NCBI RefSeq assembly: GCF_022668875.1
Contig: NZ_JAKGCR010000013.1
Coordinates: 1 to 64,000 of the forward strand
Length of the DNA: 64,000 nucleotides
DNA from: Domibacillus sp. PGB-M46
GTDB taxonomy: Bacteria; Bacillota; Bacilli; Bacillales; Domibacillaceae
Reading direction: 5' to 3'
A program made the translations under genes and the position numbers. Each line of letters opens with the position of its first letter. The stretch's first letter is position 1. Positions 33,097-41,726 of the stretch are shown here, one piece after another. The notes under the pieces were generated by a model. It was not told where the DNA came from. It saw nothing but the letters and a program-made list of their open reading frames with translations, and did not search any database.

Positions 33097-34692
33097 TCTG
33101 TGTTTAATCCATTTTTCTAAAAGAACCGGAAGCTGCTCAAAAGCATGTTTCATATGAAGCCGTTCTGTCCGCTTATGGGCATCTTTTCCGAACGGCCCGA
33201 TGTTTAAAACCGGCGCTTTGAGCTTAGCCATATCGGCAAATGGAATGGAATAGCTGTCCTGCCATACAGGTGTATTTTTTTCAAACGCCTGCCAGCCTTC
33301 TCCCTCACCGTTTCCATTTACATAACTTAAATCACAAATACCGTTAAAGTAATGGACCCGTTCAATCGGCAGCCCAAACTCTTTTTGGGCCAATGTTGTT
33401 AGAAACTCGACAGCTTCTTCTACGAGCGCCTCACCGGAGGAATAAACAGCGGGATAAAAAGGAGGCGCAAACAGCAGAATAATGGCTGGTGCCAGCTCCT
33501 GTGACTGGATAATCAGTTTATCCGCGATCCGAAATGACTTTTCCCGATCGTCCCATTCCTCCCGAGTGTACACATCCGCTTTGATTTCTTCTATTGCTTC
33601 TTCTCCAAGCTTATCAATTGAGTAGCGCAGTAGCTCTTCGAAGCGGATGACACGGACCTTTCCTACCGGCTTCACACCGTGCATTTGGCAGATTTGTTCA
33701 TAGGCAGCATTACATTCTCCGGCTGCTTCTTTAGCAATTTGTTCGAATCCTTCTATTATATGTTGTGCTGTCTGCTTCATTAAAAATACGTTGTAAAGAG
33801 CAGATGAACGGTATGGCGTCTGCGTTGAATATTCAAGACGAAGATCTTTTTGCTGCAGGGTGACGGGAAGCGGTGTTGTTTCACCAAGCTCCGTTTCTTG
33901 AAACAGGGGGTTCCATTCCATTTTTCGTGTTAAAAATGACGCAATGTAAGGGGACGTTAATCCGTTAAATGGCTCGCCCGCATGCGTTTCACGTCCATAA
34001 AAAAGAGCACCCGGCATAATTTTGCCAATCGTACCCGTATAGACCTTACGCGTCCTATCACCCGGTTCCTGAGAAAAAACAGGCTCGCTGTTTAAAAATA
34101 GTTCATATTCAAGATCAAATTCCTCTTGAAGCTCCAGCAGCTTCGGCACAGCAGCGCGCATTCCAGCTGAGTTTACTTCTTCATCCGGCACGGTTAACAG
34201 CAGCAGATTGACGGGCCATTGTTCCACACTTGCTTTCTCAATAAGCTGCATATGCAAAGCCAGCCCCATTTTCATATCCATCGTCCCGCGTCCGAATAAG
34301 TACTCACCTGATTGCAAATCAGCCAGCACATCCGGCGGCAGATCATTCGGCCGCTCCAGCCAGTAGGCGGTCAATTCTTCCGGCTGCGTCGCCAGCGGCT
34401 CCAGCTCGCCATATTCTTCTGTACTGACAGTATCAAAGTGGCTGATCAAGCAAATGGTGCGCACAGCTTTTGGGTGTTTGTAAAGCGCCGTTAAAAACTT
34501 CCGCCGCAAATCAGCTGGATGAAGGGACAGGTGCTCGGGATGCTGCTGAAAATAGTGGAGTCCGAGCAGCTTCGATTGCAGCTTCATTGGAAACTGCCGC
34601 TCATCCTCAGACAGGGTGATGCTTTTCCAGCTGACAAGCTCATCCAGCAGGGCACGAAGTTTTTCTGGTGAATCCCATAGACGCTTTTTCAT
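33088..34692 (-). CDS. rocB: M20-type peptidase RocB, arginine utilisation
   Basis: A 534-aa M20 zinc-peptidase-like protein. SHFDTVS (near 94) and GRGTMDMKMGLAL (near 141) hold the metal ligands, with VPDEEVNSAGM (near 177) supplying the catalytic Glu. Length and context match Bacillus RocB, a member of the roc regulon of unproven activity. The ATG at 34692 has GGAAAGGG upstream; the in-frame TTG at 34701 is too close to that site. A hairpin separates it from the glutamate dehydrogenase gene. Confidence 0.9.
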   Translation of the reverse strand: MKKRLWDSPEKLRALLDELVSWKSITLSEDERQFPMKLQSKLLGLHYFQQHPEHLSLHPADLRRKFLTALYKHPKAVRTICLISHFDTVSTEEYGELEPLATQPEELTAYWLERPNDLPPDVLADLQSGEYLFGRGTMDMKMGLALHMQLIEKASVEQWPVNLLLLTVPDEEVNSAGMRAAVPKLLELQEEFDLEYELFLNSEPVFSQEPGDRTRKVYTGTIGKIMPGALFYGRETHAGEPFNGLTSPYIASFLTRKMEWNPLFQETELGETTPLPVTLQQKDLRLEYSTQTPYRSSALYNVFLMKQTAQHIIEGFEQIAKEAAGECNAAYEQICQMHGVKPVGKVRVIRFEELLRYSIDKLGEEAIEEIKADVYTREEWDDREKSFRIADKLIIQSQELAPAIILLFAPPFYPAVYSSGEALVEEAVEFLTTLAQKEFGLPIERVHYFNGICDLSYVNGNGEGEGWQAFEKNTPVWQDSYSIPFADMAKLKAPVLNIGPFGKDAHKRTERLHMKHAFEQLPVLLEKWIKHRKP

Positions 34693-34714
34693 ACCGATCA
34701 ATCCCTTTCCAAAT

Positions 34715-34748
34715 AAAAGAATGTCCCTTCATTTTGGGACATTCTTTT
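34715..34748 (-). terminator. Hairpin between glutamate dehydrogenase and rocB
   Basis: AAAAGAATGTCCC and GGGACATTCTTTT flank an 8-base loop. It ends 23 bp before the rocB start, so rocB depends on readthrough or is dampened. Confidence 0.85.
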
Positions 34749-34792
34749 ACTTTTTTCAATTTTCATGGAAGAAAGACTGCCAGACTCTTTAT

Positions 34793-36112
34793 TTACACCC
34801 ATCCTCTGAATGTCGCTGCTTCCGCCGCACGTTTAATGCCGACAATGTAAGCAGCCAGCCGCATATCAACCCCATGTATGTGCGCCGTTTCATAAATGAG
34901 GTTAAACGAATCGACCATTCTCTGTTGCAACTTTTGCATAACCTCTGCTTCTGACCAGTAATAGCCTCCATTATTTTGCACCCATTCAAAATACGAAACC
35001 GTTACACCGCCTGAGCTTGCCAAAATGTCCGGAACAAGCAAAACGCCGCGCTCGGTTAATTGTTTCGTTGCTCCAATCGTTGTCGGGCCGTTCGCTGCTT
35101 CTACAATAATTCCTGCCTTGATGCGTTCTGCATTTTCTTCCGTGATTTGGTTGGAAATGGCAGCCGGAATTAAAACGTCACAGTCAAGCTCCAGCAGTTC
35201 CTGATTCGAGATCGTGTCTTCGAACAGGTTTGTCACCATACCGAAGCTGTCGCGGCGGTCCAGCAAGTACGGAATATCAAGCCCGTTTGGATCATGAATA
35301 CCGCCAAGCACATCCGAGATACCGATAATCCGGGCGCCTTCATCATGCAAAAACTTGGCCAGGAAGCTGCCGGCATTGCCGAATCCTTGAATGACAATAC
35401 GGGCGCCTTCAATTTTCATGCCTTTTTTTCTGACCGCTTCTCTTAAGCACATGACCACTCCCTGGGCAGTTGCCGTTTCCCGGCCGTGAGATCCGCCAAG
35501 TACAATCGGTTTTCCGGTAATAAAGCCAGGAGAATCAAATTCCCGTATATGGCTGTACTCATCCATCATCCAGGCCATAATTTGCGCATTTGTATACACA
35601 TCGGGAGCCGGAATATCTTTGGCCGGCCCGACAATCTGGCTGATTGCGCGTACATAGCCGCGGCTGAGCCGCTCAAGCTCACCGGCTGACATTCGCTGCG
35701 GATCGCAAATAATGCCGCCTTTTCCACCGCCGTAAGGAAGACTGGCAATCCCGCATTTGAGTGTCATCCAAATCGACAGCGCTTTCACTTCTTCTTCCGT
35801 CACGTTCGGATGAAACCGGACGCCGCCTTTGGTCGGGCCGACTGCGTCACTGTGCTGGGAGCGAAAGCCAGTAAACACCTTTACATGCCCATCATCCATT
35901 CGGACTGGAATCCGAACTGTCAGCATCCGCATAGGCTCCTTTAATAATTCGAAGACACTTTCAGGGTATCCCAGTGTATCGAGTGCTTTTTTTATAATCG
36001 TTTGGGTAGATTGAAACAAGCTGCTTACTTGTTTTTGCTTTTCTTCATTTGGAATCGCTGCTGATTTTTGAACAAGCGGCTTTCCTTTTATTTCATTTTT
36101 CAGCATGGGCAT
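34793..36112 (-). CDS. rocG: NAD-type glutamate dehydrogenase (RocG-like)
   Basis: A 439-aa enzyme that oxidises glutamate to 2-oxoglutarate and ammonia, the last step of arginine breakdown. Motifs are GPTKGGVRFHPNVT, the catalytic-Lys region LPYGGGKGGIICDP, PAPDVYTNAQIMAWM and the Rossmann loop IQGFGNAGSFLAKF. The ATG at 36112 is chosen because AAAGGTGG lies 5 bp upstream and a sigma-54 promoter lies at 36148-36165. The frame is open further upstream with a hydrophobic stretch, but that is not transcribed from this promoter. Confidence 0.93.
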   Translation of the reverse strand: MPMLKNEIKGKPLVQKSAAIPNEEKQKQVSSLFQSTQTIIKKALDTLGYPESVFELLKEPMRMLTVRIPVRMDDGHVKVFTGFRSQHSDAVGPTKGGVRFHPNVTEEEVKALSIWMTLKCGIASLPYGGGKGGIICDPQRMSAGELERLSRGYVRAISQIVGPAKDIPAPDVYTNAQIMAWMMDEYSHIREFDSPGFITGKPIVLGGSHGRETATAQGVVMCLREAVRKKGMKIEGARIVIQGFGNAGSFLAKFLHDEGARIIGISDVLGGIHDPNGLDIPYLLDRRDSFGMVTNLFEDTISNQELLELDCDVLIPAAISNQITEENAERIKAGIIVEAANGPTTIGATKQLTERGVLLVPDILASSGGVTVSYFEWVQNNGGYYWSEAEVMQKLQQRMVDSFNLIYETAHIHGVDMRLAAYIVGIKRAAEAATFRGWV

Positions 36113-36147
36113 CGCGGCCACCTTTCTGTTTGATCTTATGAAAAAGA

Positions 36148-36165
36148 ATGCAAGGATTATGCCAA
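36148..36165 (-). promoter_or_regulatory. Sigma-54 (SigL) promoter of the glutamate dehydrogenase gene
   Basis: The minus strand reads TTGGCATAATCCTTGCAT, a near-perfect -24/-12 element (TTGGCAcRNNNNTTGCA). It lies 36 bp before the ATG. Confidence 0.85.
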
Positions 36166-36215
36166 AAACAGCGGCCGCTATTCCAAAGGGACCGGCCTTC
36201 AGAAAAATAAAAATA

Positions 36216-36253
36216 GACAATAAATTTTGCATATGGCAGAAAAATTTATTGTC
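36216..36253. promoter_or_regulatory. Candidate RocR enhancer / long inverted repeat
   Basis: GACAATAAATTTT and AAAATTTATTGTC are perfect 13-bp arms around 12 bases that include TTTTGCA-type half-sites. It lies about 50 bp upstream of the sigma-54 promoter, where RocR would bind. Confidence 0.55.
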
Positions 36254-36265
36254 TGGAAGCAAATA

Positions 36266-36296
36266 AAAAGCCGGCGTATTCATCCGCCGGCTTCTT
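36266..36296 (-). terminator. rocD terminator
   Basis: AAGCCGGCG pairs with CGCCGGCTT just past the rocD stop; the following minus-strand bases are T-rich. Confidence 0.82.
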
Positions 36297-36297
36297 A

Positions 36298-37500
36298 TTA
36301 AGCAAAAATCTTTTGAATTTTTTCGATGGCCCAATCAAGATCTTCTTTAGAGATAATCAACGGCGGAGCAAAACGGATCACCGTCTCATGTGTTTCCTTG
36401 CATAAAAGACCTTCCTGTTTTAAACGCTCGCAGTATGGACGAGCTGGCTCTGTCAGCTCAACACCGATAAACAATCCACGTCCACGCACTTCTTTAATTG
36501 CCGGATGTTTAATCGCTGATAGCTTTTCCTTAAAGTACGTACCAAGTTCCAATGAACGCTCTACAAGCTTTTCTTCCTCAATCACTTGGAGTGAAGCGAG
36601 CGACACCGCACACGCAAGCGGGTTGCCTCCAAATGTAGAACCATGCGATCCAGGGTTAAACACCCCTAATACGTCTTTGTCTGCCACAACGCAGGAAATC
36701 GGGAATACTCCGCCGCCCAGTGCTTTTCCAAGAATCAGCATGTCTGGAACAACATCTTCCCACTGGCAGGCAAACAGTTTACCACTGCGGGCAAGGCCGG
36801 CTTGAATTTCATCCGCAATAAACAGCACGTTTTGTTCTTTACAAAGCGTTGAAGCTGCTTTTAAGAAGCCTTCCGGTGGAATGATAATCCCAGCTTCACC
36901 TTGAATCGGTTCAATTAAAAAGGCGGCTGTGTTCGGTGTAATGGCTGCTTCAAGCGCATCAATATCACCATATGGGATCAGCTTGATTCCGGGCAGCATC
37001 GGTCCAAAACCGCGTTTATATTCTGCTTCTGAAGAAAGCGATACAGCCGTCATTGTGCGTCCATGAAAGTTGCCGACACAGGCGATGATTTCAGCCTGGT
37101 TTTCTGCCACACCTTTTACGTCATATGCCCAGCGGCGTGCTGCTTTCACTGCTGTTTCTACCGCTTCCGCTCCAGTATTCATTGGCAGGGCCATATTTTT
37201 ACCCGTTAATTCACAAATTTTTTCATACCACGGACCAAGCTGGTCATTGTGAAAAGCACGTGAAGTAAGTGTAACCCGGTCTGCCTGGTCTTTTAGTGCC
37301 TGAATAATTTTCGGATGGCGATGCCCCTGGTTAACAGCGGAGTAGGCGCTCAGCATATCCATGTAACGATTGCCTTCCGGATCTTTTACCCATACCCCTT
37401 CTGCTTCCGACACAACGATTGGCAGCGGATGATAATTATGCGCCCCAAATTGCTCCGTTTGTTCAATGATTTTTTTCGATGAGTTTGTTGCAGATGTCAT
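36298..37500 (-). CDS. rocD: Ornithine aminotransferase
   Basis: A 400-aa PLP enzyme that converts ornithine and 2-oxoglutarate to glutamate semialdehyde and glutamate. Motifs are [18 protein letters not shown] (near 102), [26 protein letters not shown] (near 232) and the PLP Lys in [12 protein letters not shown] (near 258). It follows rocA by 22 bp in the same operon. Confidence 0.95.
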   Translation of the reverse strand: MTSATNSSKKIIEQTEQFGAHNYHPLPIVVSEAEGVWVKDPEGNRYMDMLSAYSAVNQGHRHPKIIQALKDQADRVTLTSRAFHNDQLGPWYEKICELTGKNMALPMNTGAEAVETAVKAARRWAYDVKGVAENQAEIIACVGNFHGRTMTAVSLSSEAEYKRGFGPMLPGIKLIPYGDIDALEAAITPNTAAFLIEPIQGEAGIIIPPEGFLKAASTLCKEQNVLFIADEIQAGLARSGKLFACQWEDVVPDMLILGKALGGGVFPISCVVADKDVLGVFNPGSHGSTFGGNPLACAVSLASLQVIEEEKLVERSLELGTYFKEKLSAIKHPAIKEVRGRGLFIGVELTEPARPYCERLKQEGLLCKETHETVIRFAPPLIISKEDLDWAIEKIQKIFA

Positions 37501-37522
37501 TTTCTTCTCCCCCTTTTTGAGC

Positions 37523-39070
37523 TTAAAAAAATTCCGAAATTGTTTTTCCCTGCATGTGAAGAATCAAATAATCCGGGCTTCCTGCTTTTGAATCGGTTCC
37601 TGACATGTTAAAGCCGCCAAATGGCTGGTAGCCGACAATGGCACCTGTGCAGCCGCGGTTAAAGTAAAGGTTTCCGACATGAAATTCTCTGCGGGCTCTG
37701 TCAATATGTTCACGATTGTTGGAGATAAGTGCTCCGGTCAAGCCGTAATCTGTGTTGTTCGCAATTTCCAGCATGTGATCGAAATCTCTTGCCTTGCAAA
37801 ATGCGACGACCGGGCCAAAAATTTCTTCTTGCATGAGGCGGTCCTGTTCCCCTACATCGGCAATGATTGTCGGCTCAATAAAGTAGCCGGTTTCGTCATT
37901 TCCGCTTCCTCCGGTTACAAGCCGGCCTTCTCCTTTGCCAATTTCAATGTAGTTCATAATTTTTTGGAATGCCCGTTCGTCAATCACCGGGCCCATATAC
38001 GTATCAGCAGATTCCGGGCTGCCAAGCGTTAAGGTTTTCGTTAAGGCCGCTGCTTTTTCCAGCACTTCATCATATATATCTTCGTGGATGACCGCGCGCG
38101 ATCCAGCGGAACATTTTTGGCCGGAAAATCCAAAGGCTGAGTAAACAATAGATGTTGCGGCAAGATCCACATCGGCGCTGCTGTCAACAAGCACCGTATC
38201 TTTTCCACCCATTTCCGCAATGACCCGCTTCAGCCAAATTTGTCCTTCCTGTACTTTTGACGCCCGTTCGTAAATACGGCAGCCAACGGTACGAGAGCCG
38301 GTAAATGAAACAAAGCGTGTTTTCGGATGTTCCGTTAAAAAGTCGCCAATTTCGGCACCGCTGCCCGGGATATAATTCAGAACGCCCGGCGGAAGACCTG
38401 CTTCCTCCATCACCTCTACAAATTTTGCCGCAATAATCGGTGTGGTTTCTGCCGGTTTTAACAGAACAGTGTTGCCCGTTACAATGGCTGCAACTGTTGT
38501 GCCGGCCATGATGGCCAGCGGAAAATTAAACGGTGAAATCACAATGCCGACACCAAGTGGGATGTAACCGAACTCATTGTGCTCACCCGGCCGGCTTTGA
38601 ACGGGTGATCCCTTTTTCAGCTCGTTCATTTGACGTGCATAGTACTCCAGAAAATCAATCGCTTCCGCTGTATCTGCATCTGCTTCTTTCCACGGTTTCC
38701 CTGCTTCTTTTACAAGCCATGCCGAAAATTCATGCTTTCTGCGCCGGATAATCGCAGCTGCGCGGAACAGAATCTGAGCACGTGCTGACGGATCTGTATA
38801 CTGCCACGTTTGAAAAGCAGTGAGTGCTGCCTGCATTGCCTGCTCGGCTTCTTGTTTTCCTGCCATCGAAACTGTTCCGATCACTTCTTGCTTGCATGCC
38901 GGGTTGATGGATGCTGTTTTCGTTTCTGTCTGTACACGCTTTCCATTAATAACAAGCGGGTATTCTTCACCGAGCTTTGTATTTACAAACCCAAGCGCCT
39001 CTTGAAATGCCTGCTTGTTTTCTTCCACATTAAAATCAGTAAATGGCTCGTGCTTGTATGCGATTACCAT
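37523..39070 (-). CDS. rocA: 1-pyrroline-5-carboxylate dehydrogenase RocA
   Basis: A 515-aa aldehyde dehydrogenase that oxidises glutamate semialdehyde/P5C to glutamate with NAD. Motifs are [13 protein letters not shown] (near 177), [18 protein letters not shown] (near 248), the general base in VIAEMGGKD and catalytic Cys in [13 protein letters not shown] (near 322). First gene of rocA-rocD, under a sigma-54 promoter and divergent from rocR. Confidence 0.96.
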   Translation of the reverse strand: MVIAYKHEPFTDFNVEENKQAFQEALGFVNTKLGEEYPLVINGKRVQTETKTASINPACKQEVIGTVSMAGKQEAEQAMQAALTAFQTWQYTDPSARAQILFRAAAIIRRRKHEFSAWLVKEAGKPWKEADADTAEAIDFLEYYARQMNELKKGSPVQSRPGEHNEFGYIPLGVGIVISPFNFPLAIMAGTTVAAIVTGNTVLLKPAETTPIIAAKFVEVMEEAGLPPGVLNYIPGSGAEIGDFLTEHPKTRFVSFTGSRTVGCRIYERASKVQEGQIWLKRVIAEMGGKDTVLVDSSADVDLAATSIVYSAFGFSGQKCSAGSRAVIHEDIYDEVLEKAAALTKTLTLGSPESADTYMGPVIDERAFQKIMNYIEIGKGEGRLVTGGSGNDETGYFIEPTIIADVGEQDRLMQEEIFGPVVAFCKARDFDHMLEIANNTDYGLTGALISNNREHIDRARREFHVGNLYFNRGCTGAIVGYQPFGGFNMSGTDSKAGSPDYLILHMQGKTISEFF

Positions 39071-39109
39071 GATGATCCCCCCAGAAAAATAACTGTCTCG
39101 CTTTATACT

Positions 39110-39127
39110 ATGCAGGAATCATGCCAA
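39110..39127 (-). promoter_or_regulatory. Sigma-54 (SigL) promoter of rocA-rocD
   Basis: The minus strand reads TTGGCATGATTCCTGCAT with correct GG/GC spacing, 40 bp before the rocA start. Confidence 0.82.
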
Positions 39128-39179
39128 CTTTTTAACGAGCGGAAGATCAGCTTTTGTTTTCTTGAATCTCTTTTAATAC

Positions 39180-39194
39180 GCAAAATTATTTTGC
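39180..39194. promoter_or_regulatory. Candidate RocR upstream activating sequence
   Basis: GCAAAATTATTTTGC is a perfect 7-1-7 palindrome about 53 bp upstream of the sigma-54 element, like the RocR UAS of B. subtilis as I recall it. A partial second site (AAATTTGCC) follows at 39206-39214. Confidence 0.72.
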
Positions 39195-39214
39195 ATCTGA
39201 CGAAAAAATTTGCC

Positions 39215-39243
39215 TTTTCAGTCCATTTTTTTTGCTCTATAGT
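39215..39243 (+). promoter_or_regulatory. Probable SigA promoter of rocR
   Basis: TTTTCA and TATAGT are 17 bp apart, 38 bp before the rocR ATG, overlapping the RocR-site region, so autorepression is plausible. Confidence 0.5.
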
Positions 39244-39280
39244 GAATGAGAGCAACACACCTGAAACGGAGGACTCCGGA

Positions 39281-40690
39281 ATGAAAGAAGATCAGCTGCA
39301 TTTTATGAATGCCTTATATGAATATATTATGGATCAGGTCGACGTGGGGATTCATGCAATTGACGATGAAGGGAAAACCATTATTTACAACCGAAAAATG
39401 CGTGAAATTGAAGCAATGGACACGCAGGATGTGCTGCACAAAAATGTACTGGACGTATTTATGTTTCCCGAAAACCAAAACAGTACGCTCGTCCGGGCAC
39501 TGCAGCAGGGAGAAGAAACCGTCAATGTGAAACAAACATACTTTAATAATAAAGGAACGGAAATTACAACTATTAATCATACATTTCCGTTCCGGGAAAA
39601 GGATGAAATCCGCGGTGCCGTTGAAATGGCTAAGGATGTTACGAAAATTGAACGCCTCATGCGCAGCAGTACCCGAAAGGAGGATACACGCTTTACCTTT
39701 GACAGCATTATCGGCAAAAGCGATGCCATACAGGAAGTGATCGAACTGTCAAAGAGGGCTACCCGCACTTCTTCTTATGTGCTTGTCGTCGGGGAAACCG
39801 GTACAGGAAAAGAACTGTTTGCACAAAGCATCCATAATGGGAGTGCCCGGGCTTCAGCACCGTTTATCTCGCAAAACTGCGCGGCACTGCCAGACAACTT
39901 AATTGAAGGGCTGCTATTTGGTACCACAAAAGGGGCTTTTACCGGAGCTATTGACAGTGCCGGTTTATTCGAGCAGGCAGAAGGCGGCACGCTTCTTCTC
40001 GATGAGATCAACTCGATGAATATTCACCTGCAGGCGAAGCTGCTGCGTGTTCTTCAGGAAAAAAGGGTCAGACGGATCGGCGGCACGAAAGATATTCCAA
40101 TTAACGTCCGGATTATCGCCACGATCAATGAAGACCCTGTCGATGCAATCGCAAACGATCACTTGCGCAAGGACTTATATTACCGGCTTGGAGTAGTGAC
40201 CATTTTTATTCCTCCGCTGCGCGAGCGCCTGGATGACATCCCGCTGTTGATCGAACAATTTATCACGAAATACAATGCACTGTTTGATATGAAAGTGCTC
40301 GGTGTAAAGCCGGAAGTACTGGATGCTCTCAATGCGTATCATTGGCCTGGAAACGTGCGGGAGCTTGAGCATGTGATCGAAGCATCCATGAATTTGCTTT
40401 TAGACGAGGACTGGATCGAATATGATCATCTCCCTTATCACTTCCGCCATAAATCAATGACAAGCGACCAGTCTGCACCCGTATCAAAGCTTGCCTCATT
40501 CCTTAATGGCGACGAAGAAGGAACCACTCATTTGAAAGATCAGCTGGATGCCTTTGAAAAATACTATATTGAGCATTTCCTGCACAAGAACCAATGGAGT
40601 ATTTCCAGGACCGCTAAACAGCTGGGCCTAAGCAGGCAAAGCCTTCAATACCGTTTAAAAAAAGTCGGCCTCTCTTCAAAAAATGAATAA
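39281..40690 (+). CDS. rocR: RocR, sigma-54-dependent activator of arginine catabolism
   Basis: A 469-aa NtrC-type activator. A PAS-like sensor domain (about 8-120) precedes an AAA+ domain with Walker A GETGTGKE, the sigma-54 contact loop GAFTGA, Walker B GGTLLLDEIN and arginine-finger region FRKDLYYRL-like RKDLYYRLGVV. The C-terminus has a Fis-type HTH (WSISRTAKQLGLSRQSLQYR). The ATG at 39281 follows ACGGAGG; the frame upstream is open but belongs to the regulatory region. It activates the roc promoters in response to ornithine or citrulline. Confidence 0.94.
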   Translation: MKEDQLHFMNALYEYIMDQVDVGIHAIDDEGKTIIYNRKMREIEAMDTQDVLHKNVLDVFMFPENQNSTLVRALQQGEETVNVKQTYFNNKGTEITTINHTFPFREKDEIRGAVEMAKDVTKIERLMRSSTRKEDTRFTFDSIIGKSDAIQEVIELSKRATRTSSYVLVVGETGTGKELFAQSIHNGSARASAPFISQNCAALPDNLIEGLLFGTTKGAFTGAIDSAGLFEQAEGGTLLLDEINSMNIHLQAKLLRVLQEKRVRRIGGTKDIPINVRIIATINEDPVDAIANDHLRKDLYYRLGVVTIFIPPLRERLDDIPLLIEQFITKYNALFDMKVLGVKPEVLDALNAYHWPGNVRELEHVIEASMNLLLDEDWIEYDHLPYHFRHKSMTSDQSAPVSKLASFLNGDEEGTTHLKDQLDAFEKYYIEHFLHKNQWSISRTAKQLGLSRQSLQYRLKKVGLSSKNE

Positions 40691-40788
40691 ACAAATATGA
40701 ATACTCCAAAAGATGCGTGCTTGAGCCATTTTATTTTTTTATGTTTCATAAAACAGCAGGGCATTTACGATACAAAGGGGATATTTAC

Positions 40789-41694
40789 ATGCAAAAGAAA
40801 CAAGTGTCAATCATAGGGGTGCCAATGGATTTAGGGCAAACACGCCGGGGTGTCGACATGGGTCCAAGCGCCATCCGCTATGCGGGACTGACAGAGCGGA
40901 TCCGCATGCTTGGATATACAGTCCATGATGAAGGCGATATTAAAGTGGAAATTCAGGAACGGGCCATTCCAAAAGAAACAGCCAACTTAAAAAATTTAAC
41001 AGCGGTTGCAGAAGCTAGTGAAGCGCTGGCAAAAAAAATGGAAGAAACGGTCAGCCAAGGCCGCTTTCCGCTTGTGCTCGGCGGTGATCACAGCGTGGCA
41101 ATCGGAACACTTGCAGGCATCGCAAAAAAACACCAAAACCTCGGCTTGATCTGGTATGATGCGCACGGCGATTTAAACACATCGGAAACCTCTCCATCCG
41201 GCAACATTCACGGAATGCCGCTTGCCGCGAGCCTCGGCATCGGTCACCGCTCCCTCACCCATATTGGCGGCTATTCCCCGAAAGTAAAGCCGGAGAATGT
41301 GGTGATTATTGGGGCACGGGATCTGGATCATGGTGAGCGCGAACTGATTAAAGAAAAAGGAATTAAAGTGTACACCATGCACGAAATAGACCGTCTTGGC
41401 ATGACAGCCGTTATGAAAGAAACCATTGAGTATTTGCGTGAGCGCACCGATTATGTTCATCTTTCATTGGATCTCGATGGGCTTGATCCGACAGAAGCAC
41501 CGGGAGTGGGGACGCCTGTAGCAGGCGGGCTCAGCTACCGTGAAAGCCACCTGGCGATGGAAATGCTTGAGGAAGCAGACATCATTACATCAGCAGAATT
41601 TGTAGAGGTCAACCCTATTTTAGATGAGAAAAATAAAACAGGCGATGCAGCAGTGGCGCTTATTGCTTCCCTGCTCGGTGAGAGACTTCTTTAA
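40789..41694 (+). CDS. rocF: Arginase
   Basis: A 301-aa manganese ureohydrolase splitting arginine to ornithine and urea. Metal motifs are GGDHSVAIG (near 99), [10 protein letters not shown] (near 122) and [17 protein letters not shown] (near 226). The ATG at 40789 has AAAGGGGA upstream; the frame's earlier start lacks one. It lies 98 bp after rocR in the same direction. I saw no clear sigma-54 element directly in front. Confidence 0.96.
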   Translation: MQKKQVSIIGVPMDLGQTRRGVDMGPSAIRYAGLTERIRMLGYTVHDEGDIKVEIQERAIPKETANLKNLTAVAEASEALAKKMEETVSQGRFPLVLGGDHSVAIGTLAGIAKKHQNLGLIWYDAHGDLNTSETSPSGNIHGMPLAASLGIGHRSLTHIGGYSPKVKPENVVIIGARDLDHGERELIKEKGIKVYTMHEIDRLGMTAVMKETIEYLRERTDYVHLSLDLDGLDPTEAPGVGTPVAGGLSYRESHLAMEMLEEADIITSAEFVEVNPILDEKNKTGDAAVALIASLLGERLL

Positions 41695-41726
41695 AAAAAG
41701 CCGCACAGCTCTGTGCGGCTTTTTTT
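41693..41726. terminator. Bidirectional terminator
   Basis: A7, GCCGCACAG, two bases, CTGTGCGGC, T7 between convergent rocF and kimA. Confidence 0.93.

Noticed and set aside
36113-36334. In-frame hydrophobic extension upstream of the glutamate dehydrogenase start (membrane-anchored enzyme?)
   Set aside because: A sigma-54 promoter and a good ribosome site lie downstream of it, so this stretch would not be in the main transcript; it also overlaps the end of rocD.
38810-39280. Long upstream extension of the rocR frame
   Set aside because: It runs over the start of rocA and the RocR/sigma-54 sites; the ATG at 39281 has the ribosome site and the family-like start.
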